Under the pieces are notes generated by a model, which did not search any database, was not told the DNA's origin, and was given only the letters and a program-made list of their open reading frames with translations. This document shows, piece by piece, positions 56,027 to 64,000 of a stretch of 64,000 bases of DNA; the first letter of the stretch is position 1; each line of letters opens with the position of its first letter. This stretch comes from a virus. The position numbers and the translations under genes are program-made. The DNA lies in the IMG/VR virus record IMGVR_UViG_3300045996_003734, positions 1 to 64,000 of that record. One strand, 5' to 3'.

Positions 56027-58782
56027 CCGGCCCCCAGCATTCGCGCCTGAACCTTTGCCAACTCCTTAAGCATTTCTTCCTTCTGCTCGGCCGTCAAGCC
56101 GAGCTCCCGCACCCACTCCGACACACCCTCCGCCCCGCTACCGCTCGAGCGAAGAAGCGCCGCTCTTTCGTGCGCTTTCGCCATCAGCTCCAGCGCCTCC
56201 TCCGAGCCGATGCCCTTCAGCTTTTGGAGCCGGTACCGGATGGCGTTGATCTCTCCGGAGTACGCCATGCCCGCGTCCGAGAGCTTCAGCTTCGGTACCA
56301 GCTGGCGCATCACGCGGCGCGCCGTGAGCTCGGTCCCGATCTCCTCGACCACCACGCTGTGCGGGGTGACGTCGTGGAGGTTGCTGCCCGAGAGGCTGTG
56401 CACCTCCTCGTGCACCATGATGCGCAGGCCGTCGAGCTCCTTCCGGATCTCGGGCGTGAGCGTCTTGATGGGTCCGGAAGAGATGCGCTGCATCGCGCGC
56501 CGCGCGCGGTCGACGACGTCGGGCGAGTAGGTGACCTTGGCCGTGCCTGGCTCGAACATCGCCTCGAAGCCGTGCACCGCCACGTCCTCGCCCGAGACGG
56601 TCATGTCGCCGAGCACCGCGTCGCGCGCCTGCGGCACCGTCTCCCGCACCAGGTCGCGGAGCGCAAGGCGCGCCTCGGCGCCGTTGGCGAGCTGCCCGCT
56701 TGCCGTCCGCTCGAGCGCGGCGTTGAAGCGTCCGGGCAGCGCCGCGCGGCGCTCGGCCGTTGCGGCCTGCTGCATCGCAGCGCGCGCAGCCTCGAGCTTG
56801 CGCTGCGCCTCGGCCTCCGCGGCGGCCTTCGCGAAGTGGTCGGCAACCCGGTCCCGCTTCGCCGCGCTCTTCTTGAAGTACGCCTTGATTTCCTCGTACT
56901 TCGGATCCCCCGGGGCGACGTCGGCAGACATCGGGATGAGCCCGCCGTCCCCGTTCCCTCGCGCTCGCAGGAAGGCCTTGCCGACCTGCTCGCCGTCCAC
57001 CTCGAGCATCGCCAGGTCGCGCACCCGAGGCAGCGCGTCCACCGCCTCGGCGGGGATGTGCGGGAACGCCTTTTTGAACTGGCCCTTGAGGTTCTTGAGC
57101 TGGGTTGGGTTCGTGTCGAAGCCAGCGCGCGCCCAGACGTATTGGCCGTCCCACGCGGCCTCGAGCTTGATCTTTTTGACGCCCAGCTTCTCGTACTGCT
57201 CGAGCTGGTTGACGAGGATCCGGCTGCCGATGCCCGAGCCTTGGTGCTCCTTCGCCACCCGCAGGTAGCCGTGGTGCACCACCATGTCGCCGTTCTTCTC
57301 GAGCTTGTAGTCGCGCTGAACGGTGGCGACGTACTTCCCCTCACGGTCGACGATGCGCGCCTTGAGGTCGATGGCGTTGGACGTCGCGCTGATGCGGAAG
57401 TCGTCTAGCCGGTGCCCGTCGTCGAACGTCGCGGGCGAAACGAGGGCTTGGTACTCCTCGGGTGAGAGCGCCCGGCCAAAGCCCTTCTGGCTGACCGCGT
57501 GCAGGTGCTTCAGCTCGCTCGCCTCGAGCTCGATGGCGGCCGCCGTGAATTGGGCGTGGGTCGCTGGCGCAGCGGCGACCGGCAGCGGCACTGGAGGCAG
57601 CCGGATGGGCGGCGCCGGCGGCGCTGTGGACGGCGTGGGCAGCTCGATTGCGGGCGGCGGCACGGGGCGCGGGGGCGGAGCACGCACCGGCACAGGCGGG
57701 CGCTGCGGTGCCGGCGGCGGGGCGAGCGCGGCGGCCGGCACGCTGATGAGCTGGCTGGTGCCGGACTCGAAGCCGGGGTCCGGCAAGCCTTTGGGGACCG
57801 GGCCCACCTCGATGCCCATGCGCTTGAGCCACGCCAGCGTGCGCGCGATGACGCGGCAGCGGCAGTTGAAGCCGAAAGGCGGGTAGGCCAGCTTCCAGAA
57901 CGGGTGATTCGCCGGGAGCACGATGCCGTGCGCGCGCTTGTGCGTCTCGCGCTGGCGCGCGTCGGTGACGCCTCGGATCTGCCAGTACGGCAGCGCGGCC
58001 AGCACGGCGGGTTGGCTCATCTCGGCGCGCCGCCCGCTCGCCACGGCGCTCATGCTGTTCGTGCGGAAGATGGTCTCGACGTGGCTCGGGTTGTCTGGCG
58101 TCCAGCCCGCCGTCTTCAGGCGCTCCTTGGCGAACTTGCGGAAGTCTCGGAGGTTGGCGCCCTTCGGTGTGCTGCCGGGGGTGCCGGGCCGCCTGCCCTG
58201 CCCGTCGCGCAGCTGGCGGACGAGCTCGGCCTTGGTGGCGTTGAGCAGCTCCTCCTTGGCCATGCCGGCGACGGTGAAGGCCTGCTTCCGCGCACCCTCC
58301 TGCATCGCGCGAAACGCCGCCGGCGGCACGACCTTGCGCTGCTCGAACTGCGCGATCGCGGTCTCGCCCGGGAGGTGCACCAGGCCCGGCCGGCGCCGCA
58401 CCGCGAACGTTGCCGGCGCCAGCTCCACGTCGTGCTCGCGCTCCCACTGCGAGTCGAGCGCACCGAGCATCAAGCCCCGCAGAATGGTCTGCTCTATCTC
58501 CTTCGCGAACGCGCCCACGTCGATGCGCGCGCGCTCGAGCGCGCTTCGAATTTCGAACTCCGTTTCGCTGTCGCCGATAGCCTCGAGGACGGCCTCTCCC
58601 CAGGCGGCCGTGATCCGAGTTGCCGCAGCCACGCCGTCTTCGACGAGCGCCTCCGGAGAACCGTTCGGGCTGTCGGGTTGCTCGGCGCAGCAGACGTGCT
58701 CGCCCAGCAAGTCCTGAGCGTTGAGCGAGGCGTAGAACCGCTCGAGCTCGAGGAGCTCCGCGCGCGCCTGCTCCGCGTTCAT
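56023..58782 (-). CDS. MuF head morphogenesis protein fused to GNAT-like and HExxH metalloprotease-like domains
   Basis: 919 residues, far longer than a bare MuF/gp30 protein. Residues ~60-330 are the MuF domain (VTDARQRETHKRAHGIVLPANHPFWKLAYPPFGFNCRCRVIA, with HPFW near 293 and CRC near 303). A Pro-rich linker follows (~345-400). Residues ~420-560 contain a GNAT-like core with HQGSGIGSRIL (~513-523, matching the acetyl-CoA loop). After a helical, Arg/Ala-rich region comes HEEVH (791-795) with Glu near 814, a zincin-like HExxH...E set in LRIMVHEEVHSLSGSNLHDV...VVVEEIGTELTARRVM. MuF fusions to toxin or enzyme domains are known as phage polymorphic toxins. Here the extra parts may be injected or act in the lysogen. 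Confidence 0.82.
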   Translation of the reverse strand: MNAEQARAELLELERFYASLNAQDLLGEHVCCAEQPDSPNGSPEALVEDGVAAATRITAAWGEAVLEAIGDSETEFEIRSALERARIDVGAFAKEIEQTILRGLMLGALDSQWEREHDVELAPATFAVRRRPGLVHLPGETAIAQFEQRKVVPPAAFRAMQEGARKQAFTVAGMAKEELLNATKAELVRQLRDGQGRRPGTPGSTPKGANLRDFRKFAKERLKTAGWTPDNPSHVETIFRTNSMSAVASGRRAEMSQPAVLAALPYWQIRGVTDARQRETHKRAHGIVLPANHPFWKLAYPPFGFNCRCRVIARTLAWLKRMGIEVGPVPKGLPDPGFESGTSQLISVPAAALAPPPAPQRPPVPVRAPPPRPVPPPAIELPTPSTAPPAPPIRLPPVPLPVAAAPATHAQFTAAAIELEASELKHLHAVSQKGFGRALSPEEYQALVSPATFDDGHRLDDFRISATSNAIDLKARIVDREGKYVATVQRDYKLEKNGDMVVHHGYLRVAKEHQGSGIGSRILVNQLEQYEKLGVKKIKLEAAWDGQYVWARAGFDTNPTQLKNLKGQFKKAFPHIPAEAVDALPRVRDLAMLEVDGEQVGKAFLRARGNGDGGLIPMSADVAPGDPKYEEIKAYFKKSAAKRDRVADHFAKAAAEAEAQRKLEAARAAMQQAATAERRAALPGRFNAALERTASGQLANGAEARLALRDLVRETVPQARDAVLGDMTVSGEDVAVHGFEAMFEPGTAKVTYSPDVVDRARRAMQRISSGPIKTLTPEIRKELDGLRIMVHEEVHSLSGSNLHDVTPHSVVVEEIGTELTARRVMRQLVPKLKLSDAGMAYSGEINAIRYRLQKLKGIGSEEALELMAKAHERAALLRSSGSGAEGVSEWVRELGLTAEQKEEMLKELAKVQARMLGAG

Positions 58783-60383
58783 CGCCCGCCGATGGTCGTG
58801 AGCAGCTTCAGCACGTGCGCGGCGCGAACGAGCTGCAGGGGGTCCCGGTCGGTGAACGTGTCTTGGTCAGGCAGGCCTTGGCCGTCATCGCCAAGGGGCG
58901 ACGCGCCGCCGGCCCCGCTCTGCTGTCCGAATCCACCACCACCGCCGCCGCCGCCGGGCGACCCGAAGCCGCCCGCGGGCTGCGGCGCCTGCTGCACCAC
59001 CAGGTCCTCGGGTTGCGGCTCGGCAAAGCCCACGCGCTCGTACACCTCCGAACGCTTGAGCGGGATGCCCAGGCCGAACACCTTCGCGGTGCGCTCGATC
59101 TCCTGCCCACGCGTCGGCGTCACTTCGTACTTGAGCTCGATGCGGGGCGCGTGATCGAGCGCCTCCGCGCCGAAGTTCAGGACGATGATGTCCGCGCCGA
59201 GCTGCTCGGTGAGCAGGTCGGAGATGTCCCAGCCGTCCGCCGCGTACACGCTAGACTGCTCGTCCTGCCCGACCTCGTCGCCGGCGGAGCCGAGCGCGCC
59301 CGGCTTAGCGTCGTTCGTGCGCGTGGTCCCGGAGACCAGCTTGCTGATCTCGTCGTTGCATTCCGCCGCGACTTCCTTGTGGATGGTGCCGGAGTTGTGG
59401 TCGGGAGTCTCGAGCTGCAGCTTGACGCCGGGCGGCATCACGCCGGTGGCGTTCGCTCCGAGCGCGTCGGCGGAGATGGCCGCCTCGTCCAGCGTCTCCT
59501 GCTGGATCTGACCGTCCTCAGCCCAGACGATGCGCCAAGGCTTGCCGAACACCTCCAGCAGAATCAGGCGTTCTCGCCACGAGAAGCGCTTGAAGAAGCT
59601 GAAGTACATGCCGCGCGGACCGAAGCCCTCGCGCTCTGGGTAGTCGTTGAACTGCTGCGGCGTGAAGCTGATGAACTTGAACGGGATCTGCCGCAGCTCG
59701 AGCCCGCGCCGCTCGAAGGCGCCACCGGCGAAGCTGTCGTCACGCACGCGCAGCTCGCGCTCGGGGCCGAAGCTCAGCCGCCGCGGATGAATCCAGTTCA
59801 GGCTGTCGATGCGCCACTTGACCGTGCTGCCGGCGGGGTTCTCGCGCCAGACCTTCTCGAGCGCGGCGCGCCCGTGGCACTGCGCCCAGTTGAGCCTGCG
59901 CACCTGCTGGCGCCAATTTGGGATCCAGGCGAGCTGCTGGCGGACGACGTCGGCGTAGAGCTTGGCCTTGCTTGGGTCGATGCCGTCGCCGGAGGCCGCG
60001 ATCACGTTGGGCTTGATGCTGGCGAGGGCTCGCACCCGCTTGCCCACCGCCGACGTGAAGTGCGGGTCGATGGCCAGCGTCTCGTACTGGAGGTCGGTGA
60101 GGTCCCGCATGTAACCGAGCTCCGCCGAGCGGACGGCTTGCTCGATGAACTCGGGGGTGAGGGAGCGGCCGTAGTACCGGCGGTTTTGCTCGGTGAGGGG
60201 GAGCTCCCCGCCGAACATCGATTCCTGCAGGTTTTGCCGGGCGACGAACTGATTGCCCGCAGCGTCGAAGCGGAGGCGGATGCCCTGGCGGGCAGCGCGC
60301 TCGATGGCGGCGATGCGCTGGCGTTCCTCGAGCGGGGCTCGCTGGAGGATACCCTGCCGGGTGTGCAACGGCGCCAGCTTCAC
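58779..60383 (-). CDS. Portal protein (Mu gp29/DUF935-like)
   Basis: 534 residues from a GTG at 60383 in a GTGA overlap with the upstream gene. GGELPLTEQNRRYYGRSLTPEFIEQAVRSAELGYMRDLTDLQYETLAIDPHFTSAVGKRVRALASIKP followed by RRLNWAQCHGRAALEKVWRENPAGSTVKWRIDSLNWIHPRRLSFGPERELRVRDDSFAGG is the DUF935 portal pattern. The C-terminus (GGGGGGFGQQSGAGGASPLGDDGQGLPD) is glycine-rich. It forms the dodecameric packaging and exit ring at one vertex. The next gene overlaps by ATGA. Confidence 0.9.
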   Translation of the reverse strand: MKLAPLHTRQGILQRAPLEERQRIAAIERAARQGIRLRFDAAGNQFVARQNLQESMFGGELPLTEQNRRYYGRSLTPEFIEQAVRSAELGYMRDLTDLQYETLAIDPHFTSAVGKRVRALASIKPNVIAASGDGIDPSKAKLYADVVRQQLAWIPNWRQQVRRLNWAQCHGRAALEKVWRENPAGSTVKWRIDSLNWIHPRRLSFGPERELRVRDDSFAGGAFERRGLELRQIPFKFISFTPQQFNDYPEREGFGPRGMYFSFFKRFSWRERLILLEVFGKPWRIVWAEDGQIQQETLDEAAISADALGANATGVMPPGVKLQLETPDHNSGTIHKEVAAECNDEISKLVSGTTRTNDAKPGALGSAGDEVGQDEQSSVYAADGWDISDLLTEQLGADIIVLNFGAEALDHAPRIELKYEVTPTRGQEIERTAKVFGLGIPLKRSEVYERVGFAEPQPEDLVVQQAPQPAGGFGSPGGGGGGGGFGQQSGAGGASPLGDDGQGLPDQDTFTDRDPLQLVRAAHVLKLLTTIGGR

Positions 60384-60721
60384 GAGCCGCGCCTCCACCA
60401 CCGACGCGCAGGCGCCGGCGGCGGCGCGGCCTGCGCCGCTCGCGCCGCCTGCTCGTACTGCGCTCGCGCCCCGAGCTCCGCCGTGCGCAGCTGCGCGAGC
60501 TCGCTCTCGACCTGGGCCGCAAGCACCTCGATGCGTGAACACCACCGCTCAGTCAGCGCCCAAAGGAAGGCCGAGCGAACGGCGCCCAGCGGGCCGCCTG
60601 CCTTCGCTTCCGCCGCCCGCCACGTCGCTGCAGTCCGGCGCAGCTCGCCCACGAGGCGCTCGGCAAGCTCTCGCCTACCGGTTGCCAAGCCAAGGGAATG
60701 AGCCAGCTGGGTCGCGTCCAC
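60380..60721 (-). CDS. Hypothetical protein upstream of portal
   Basis: 113 residues from GTG at 60721 (DATQLAHSLGLATGRRELAERLVGELRRTAATWRAAEAKAGGPLGAVRSAFLWALTERWCSRIEVLAAQVESELAQLRTAELGARAQYEQAARAAQ). Helical with a long coiled coil, then Pro-rich and RRWWRR end. Coupled to the portal; may be an assembly or oligomerisation factor. No family recognised. Confidence 0.5.
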   Translation of the reverse strand: MDATQLAHSLGLATGRRELAERLVGELRRTAATWRAAEAKAGGPLGAVRSAFLWALTERWCSRIEVLAAQVESELAQLRTAELGARAQYEQAARAAQAAPPPAPARRWWRRGS

Positions 60722-60759
60722 GCTGGACGATGTCAGCCCAGGCGCGACCTGGCCCCGCG

Positions 60760-63270
60760 TCAGGAGTCTTCCACGGTCGGGTCGCGCTCGAGCTCGGTCA
60801 CCCGGACGGTGAGATGGGCGTCGGCGCCGAGCGTGTTTGTGACGCTGAGGCGCAGGTTGTTGCCGCTAATCGAGGCGTTAACGGTCAGGTTCACGGAGTC
60901 GCCCGAGGTGAACAAGCTGGACTGCACGGGCGTGCTCGCGGCGCCGCTTCCGGAGCGCTGGGTCTCAACGTGCACGATCTTCGTGCCTCGGTCGCCGGAC
61001 GCATCCTCGGCCAGGACCTTCACGCGGAAGAGGTAGCGGGTGGACGGCAGGAGCGGCACGTCGATGTTGGCCGTGGTGCCGGCGCTCGCCACGTCCACGC
61101 TCGACAGCGAGCCGACCAAGCCGCCGATTCCGTCGTTCTCGATGGCCGCGGCTCCGATCTTGGTGTTCGTGCCGCCGTCGCTGAACGGCGAGCCGTTCCC
61201 CGAGATTCGCGTCTCCGCGATGCGCGTGCCGTCAGCGGAGCCTTCGATCTCGATGCCGTTCTGGGTGTTGCCGGTGACGACGCTGCCGCCGCCGATGAAG
61301 GCTCGGTCTCCGCGGATCTGGATGCCGTCGTCGGTGTTGTCGCGTGCCGTGACGCCGAGGAGGGAGGCGTCGTCGGCGCCGGCCGCAATGAGGAAGCCGT
61401 CGGCGTTGCCGTAGCTCGTGGTGCCGACGACCTTGTTTCGCAGCCCGTTCAGGATGACGCCGCGCGAGCAAGCGGTGAGCGAGCCACCTTGCACGACCGC
61501 GTCCGGCGCGTTCAGGTCGATGCCGCTCGAGAGGCCCGCGGACCCCGTCCCTGTCGCGTCGAAGCCCTTTACCTCGCAGAACACGGCCGTCGGCTCAGTG
61601 GTCAGCCCGGCCACGGCGCAGGCCTCCGCCGTGCAGTCGGTGACCTTCGTGCGGGGCCCGCGGATGCGGAAGCCGGAGCCCACCGCGGTGAAGGCGTTGC
61701 AGTCCGTCAGCCGCGTGAGGTCCGCCTCGCTGTCGACCAGGAAGGCCTCGTCGCCGGTGTCCTCGACGTCGACCCCGATCACCTTGTTGCGCTTACCGTA
61801 GACGGTCACGCCGAGGAGCATGTCCTTCACGTAGCCGCCCTCGACCGTGACGTGGTCGGCCGCGATGTAGACGCCTAGCGAGGTGGCGCCGTCGTTGCCG
61901 CGGCAGTTGAAGTTGCTGAGGTGCGCCCTGTGCCCGCCGAAGCCGACGCCGGGGTCGCCCATCACACCCTCGCGGAAGCGGATGTAGTGCCCGTCGGGCG
62001 GCCCGTCGCTGGTCCAGACGTTCGTCACTTCGCACGGTCCCCGGATGTCCAAGCCGGCTTGCTCGGTCAGCGTCGTGTCGAGGCCCCAATGGCGCAGGTC
62101 GAGGTGCGCCAGGGACATCGAGCCGTTGCCGTTGCCGACGTTTTTCATGTCGATGCAGTCGGCGCCGGTGTGGTGGATGTACAGGTGGGAGAGGTCCACG
62201 CGCTTCTTGTCGCCGCCCTGCAGCCCCAGGCCGTAGCCGTAGCAGTTCTTGATCTCGACGCGGTGGATGCGCAGACCGTCGCAGCCGCCCGTCCCCGTAC
62301 GGAGACCGTGGACGGACGAGGTGTTGCCCGAGCCCGGGTTCACGAGCTGGCTGTTGCCGTCGAGAGTGAGGTCGCTGATCTCGATCTCGGTCGCGCCGTC
62401 GATGTTGAACAGGTTGGCGTTCGCGCCGTTCGCCGCGCGGATGATGGTCTTTCCCCGCCCTGCTCCGCGAAGCGTGACGTTGGCCAACCCGGTTAGCGAG
62501 AGGCACACGTCATCGATCGCGGACTCGTTCACCAGGTACGCGGCGCCGAGCCCGTCGGGCACGTAGACCAGGCCCGCTCCAGCGGTGTTTGCGGCCGCGA
62601 GCGCCGCCTGAAGGGCCACGCGGTTGGCCGCCGCGAGCGCCGCCGGCGACGCTCCGTACGTGCCGAGCTTCACGTTGAAGTAGGCGAATAGGTCGCGCAC
62701 CGCGATGCCGCCGTCCTTCAGCTCCTTGCCGTTGGCGCTCTGGAAGACCGGCACGCGGTCGACCACGGCCGAGGCCGGCCCGAGCACGTCACCACCGCCC
62801 GGAGGCACCACGTCCACGTCGTCGTTCTGGTTGTCAGCCCAGCCGCCCGCCGAGTACTGCGTGCCCTCGGTGGCGATAATCTTGCGGCGGCCGAGCGCGC
62901 TCCGAACGCACACCAGGCGCTCGAACACGAAGTCCGCGCTCGGTCGGTCGTTCCGGTCGAGGCCTCCGTTCACGAGGCAGCGCACCACCCAGGAGGCCGC
63001 ACCGGTGGCGGGAACGTTGAGCGAGACCGCCGTCGCCGGCGTCGCCGCGTCCACCTTCTGCCCCGTGCTCGAGCCGACCAGCGTGAGCAGCGCGGCCCCC
63101 TTGCTGGCCCTCGGCGACTTGTCGTCGCTGGCGCTGTACACCTCGTACGTCACCCGCCGCACTACGCCGGTGAGCGCCTCGAGCTGGAGCACGAGCGACG
63201 CGCCGCTCACCGTGTCGTAGCCACGCGCCGAGCTCGGGCTACCTTGGATGGTGAAACGGGCGAGGTTCAC
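60760..63270 (-). CDS. Tailspike-like right-handed beta-helix protein
   Basis: 836 residues from GTG at 63270, conserved with the left-end copy (1-1122). Residues ~1-130 are a beta-rich virion-binding part (TGAASWVVRCLVNGGLDRNDRPS). A linker follows (~150-220), then a right-handed beta-helix (~230-720) with regular NVTLRGAGRGKTIIRAANGANANLFNIDGATEIEISDLTLDG-type coils resembling pectate-lyase/PbH1 repeats. A C-terminal beta domain is at ~730-836 (TRYLFRVKVLAEDASGDRGTKIVHV). Such spikes bind or degrade polysaccharides. Its place between terminase and portal is unusual, as spikes normally end the tail cluster. Confidence 0.8.
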   Translation of the reverse strand: MNLARFTIQGSPSSARGYDTVSGASLVLQLEALTGVVRRVTYEVYSASDDKSPRASKGAALLTLVGSSTGQKVDAATPATAVSLNVPATGAASWVVRCLVNGGLDRNDRPSADFVFERLVCVRSALGRRKIIATEGTQYSAGGWADNQNDDVDVVPPGGGDVLGPASAVVDRVPVFQSANGKELKDGGIAVRDLFAYFNVKLGTYGASPAALAAANRVALQAALAAANTAGAGLVYVPDGLGAAYLVNESAIDDVCLSLTGLANVTLRGAGRGKTIIRAANGANANLFNIDGATEIEISDLTLDGNSQLVNPGSGNTSSVHGLRTGTGGCDGLRIHRVEIKNCYGYGLGLQGGDKKRVDLSHLYIHHTGADCIDMKNVGNGNGSMSLAHLDLRHWGLDTTLTEQAGLDIRGPCEVTNVWTSDGPPDGHYIRFREGVMGDPGVGFGGHRAHLSNFNCRGNDGATSLGVYIAADHVTVEGGYVKDMLLGVTVYGKRNKVIGVDVEDTGDEAFLVDSEADLTRLTDCNAFTAVGSGFRIRGPRTKVTDCTAEACAVAGLTTEPTAVFCEVKGFDATGTGSAGLSSGIDLNAPDAVVQGGSLTACSRGVILNGLRNKVVGTTSYGNADGFLIAAGADDASLLGVTARDNTDDGIQIRGDRAFIGGGSVVTGNTQNGIEIEGSADGTRIAETRISGNGSPFSDGGTNTKIGAAAIENDGIGGLVGSLSSVDVASAGTTANIDVPLLPSTRYLFRVKVLAEDASGDRGTKIVHVETQRSGSGAASTPVQSSLFTSGDSVNLTVNASISGNNLRLSVTNTLGADAHLTVRVTELERDPTVEDS

Positions 63271-63288
63271 GGGCTCGGTATGCGAGCC
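62149..63288. repeat. Right copy of diverged duplication (spike region)
   Basis: Gap-free counterpart of 1-1140; mostly synonymous differences (compare 121-180 with 62269-62328). The two copies differ in the sequence directly upstream of the spike start: here it is only 20 bases before the terminase stop, whereas the left copy carries two extra genes. Confidence 0.95.
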
Positions 63289-63308
63289 GGGGGCCGCTCT
63301 GACCCTCG

Positions 63309-64000
63309 CTAGTAGCCGCCGGTCGCGACGCCCTTCCGCGCCCCCCGCGCCGGCACCTTGGGCTTGCTCGCCGGCTGCTTGTCCGCGAAGTCCCAGTTGT
63401 GCACGGTCGAGTCCACCTGGTCGTCCTCGGCGCCGTCCACGCCCGTAAACCGCTCGTGCTCCTTGAGGTACGGGCCGATCCACTTGCCCTCATCCCAGCA
63501 CTCGAGTTCGCGTAGCAGTTTCTGCAACGCCACCGAGTCCAGGGTGGGGTCGTGGTCGAGCGGGACCTGGAAGCGCCCTTGCCCCCAAGCGGCAGCGGCG
63601 GCTTGCGCGGCTGAGAACTTGTCGACGGTGCGCGGCACTTCCACGAGCCGGAGCTTCGGATTCAGGCGGCGGAGGTTCTGTGCGACGCTCTGCCCCTGCC
63701 CGCCCTGGGTCTCGATGACGATGGGCACGCCCGGCCAGCTCGCCTGCAGCACCGCCAGCACGCGCACGACGTCCGGCGTCTCGAGCTGCATGCGGTAGCA
63801 GCGCAGCACCTGGCCGTAGAGCATGCCGGTCAGCACCACGCCCTCGGGGCTTTCCCAGGGCGCTCGCCAGTAGCAGCAGATGGTGATGGCTGTGTGGTCG
63901 GCGCTCGTCTTGGCGGTGCCGGCGGCGTCCACGGCGATGACGATTTGCCGGCCCTGCCGGATGGCCTGCCCCATGTAGCGGCGCGGCTCGCCGAAGACCG
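63309..64000. repeat. Right copy of diverged duplication (terminase region)
   Basis: Counterpart of 1810-2501; it runs beyond the window edge. Protein-level changes are few and conservative, so this second terminase is likely functional. Confidence 0.93.
63309..64000 (-). CDS. terL: Second phage terminase large subunit, C-terminal part (runs off window)
   Basis: About 230 codons of C-terminal sequence in an open frame reaching the window edge (upstream residues FGEPRRY precede MGQAIRQGRQIVIAVDAAGTAKTSADHTAITICCYWRAP). It contains the nuclease-domain motif VIAVDAAGTAKTSADHTAI and ends VPARGARKGVATGGY. Closely related to, but distinct from, the left-end gene at 1810-3354. It heads the late operon that extends from here to 27.3 kb. 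Confidence 0.93.
   Translation of the reverse strand, partial: VFGEPRRYMGQAIRQGRQIVIAVDAAGTAKTSADHTAITICCYWRAPWESPEGVVLTGMLYGQVLRCYRMQLETPDVVRVLAVLQASWPGVPIVIETQGGQGQSVAQNLRRLNPKLRLVEVPRTVDKFSAAQAAAAAWGQGRFQVPLDHDPTLDSVALQKLLRELECWDEGKWIGPYLKEHERFTGVDGAEDDQVDSTVHNWDFADKQPASKPKVPARGARKGVATGGY

Noticed and set aside
57499-60701. Large plus-strand frames opposite MuF and portal genes
   Set aside because: Antisense of genes with recognised families; no RBS pattern or domain.
1-64000. Direct terminal redundancy of a linear phage genome
   Set aside because: The end repeats differ at many positions and by a 0.67-kb indel, so they are not simple terminal duplication.
1-64000. Transposable Mu-type phage
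   Set aside because: Despite Mu-like head and tail genes there is no MuA/MuB-type transposase; a tyrosine integrase and a separate replication module are present.

Overview
The window is high-GC DNA (about two thirds G+C by eye) that is entirely phage-derived. I see no bacterial housekeeping genes. It encodes a temperate contractile-tailed phage (myovirus type). Its head and tail genes follow the phage Mu order: portal/gp29, MuF/gp30, I protease with nested scaffold, decoration, capsid, gp36, G, gp37, sheath L, tube M, gp41-type chaperone, tape measure, N, P, gp45, gp46, gp47/J, gp48. Unlike Mu it has a tyrosine integrase, its own replication-initiation genes and an SbcCD-type recombination pair, and no transposase. 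The host is probably a delta-proteobacterium of the myxobacterial kind. That is an inference from the composition and from the secreted Gly/Ala/Ser-rich, Cys-rich lipoprotein cargo, not from any marker gene.

Layout. 1-3.9 kb (minus): N-terminal part of a beta-helix tailspike, two small genes, then the large and small terminase subunits. 4.0-4.4 kb (plus): a lipoprotein moron. 4.5-13.0 kb (minus): a tightly overlapping early operon with a helicase-loader-like protein, a winged-helix replication protein, a VRR-NUC nuclease, many tiny zinc-ribbon or HTH proteins, the integrase and its HTH partner, a tRNA-Trp, a DnaA-domain-IV-like protein and a Cro-like regulator. 12.95-13.8 kb: a divergent lysis/lysogeny switch with three related operator-like sites. 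13.9-24.3 kb (plus): a second early operon with SbcD/SbcC-like genes, an HNH-type nuclease, a DUF2786-type protein and a ParB-like protein. 24.3-27.3 kb: an accessory segment of less extreme GC with a membrane protein, small unknowns and a PemK-type toxin behind its own promoter and palindrome. 27.3-63.3 kb (minus): the complete late operon, read right to left from spike and portal through head, tail and baseplate to lysis genes and fibres. It is interrupted at 39.8-41.1 kb by a divergent two-gene cargo cassette. 63.3-64.0 kb: a second large-terminase gene running off the window.

The most striking global feature is that the two ends are homologous but not identical. Bases 1-1140 match 62149-63288 and 1810-2501 match 63309-64000, with scattered mostly synonymous differences and a 0.67-kb two-gene segment present only in the left copy. 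Exactly one complement of phage genes lies between the two terminases (about 61.5 kb). This is most simply explained by two related prophages in tandem, joined near the integrase and tRNA at about 10.5-12 kb. A mixed-strain assembly of a circularly permuted genome is the main alternative.

Other points of interest are: a MuF head protein fused to a GNAT-like domain and an HExxH metalloprotease-like domain; a perfect CCCTTTA slippery site for the tail chaperone; a Pro/Leu repeat protein beside the baseplate spike; and a PemK toxin paired with a 255-residue unknown protein. Most start codons were chosen by the pervasive ATGA/GTGA/TGATG overlaps, which put many genes on GTG or TTG starts. All functions are inferred by reading the sequence; no searches were run.
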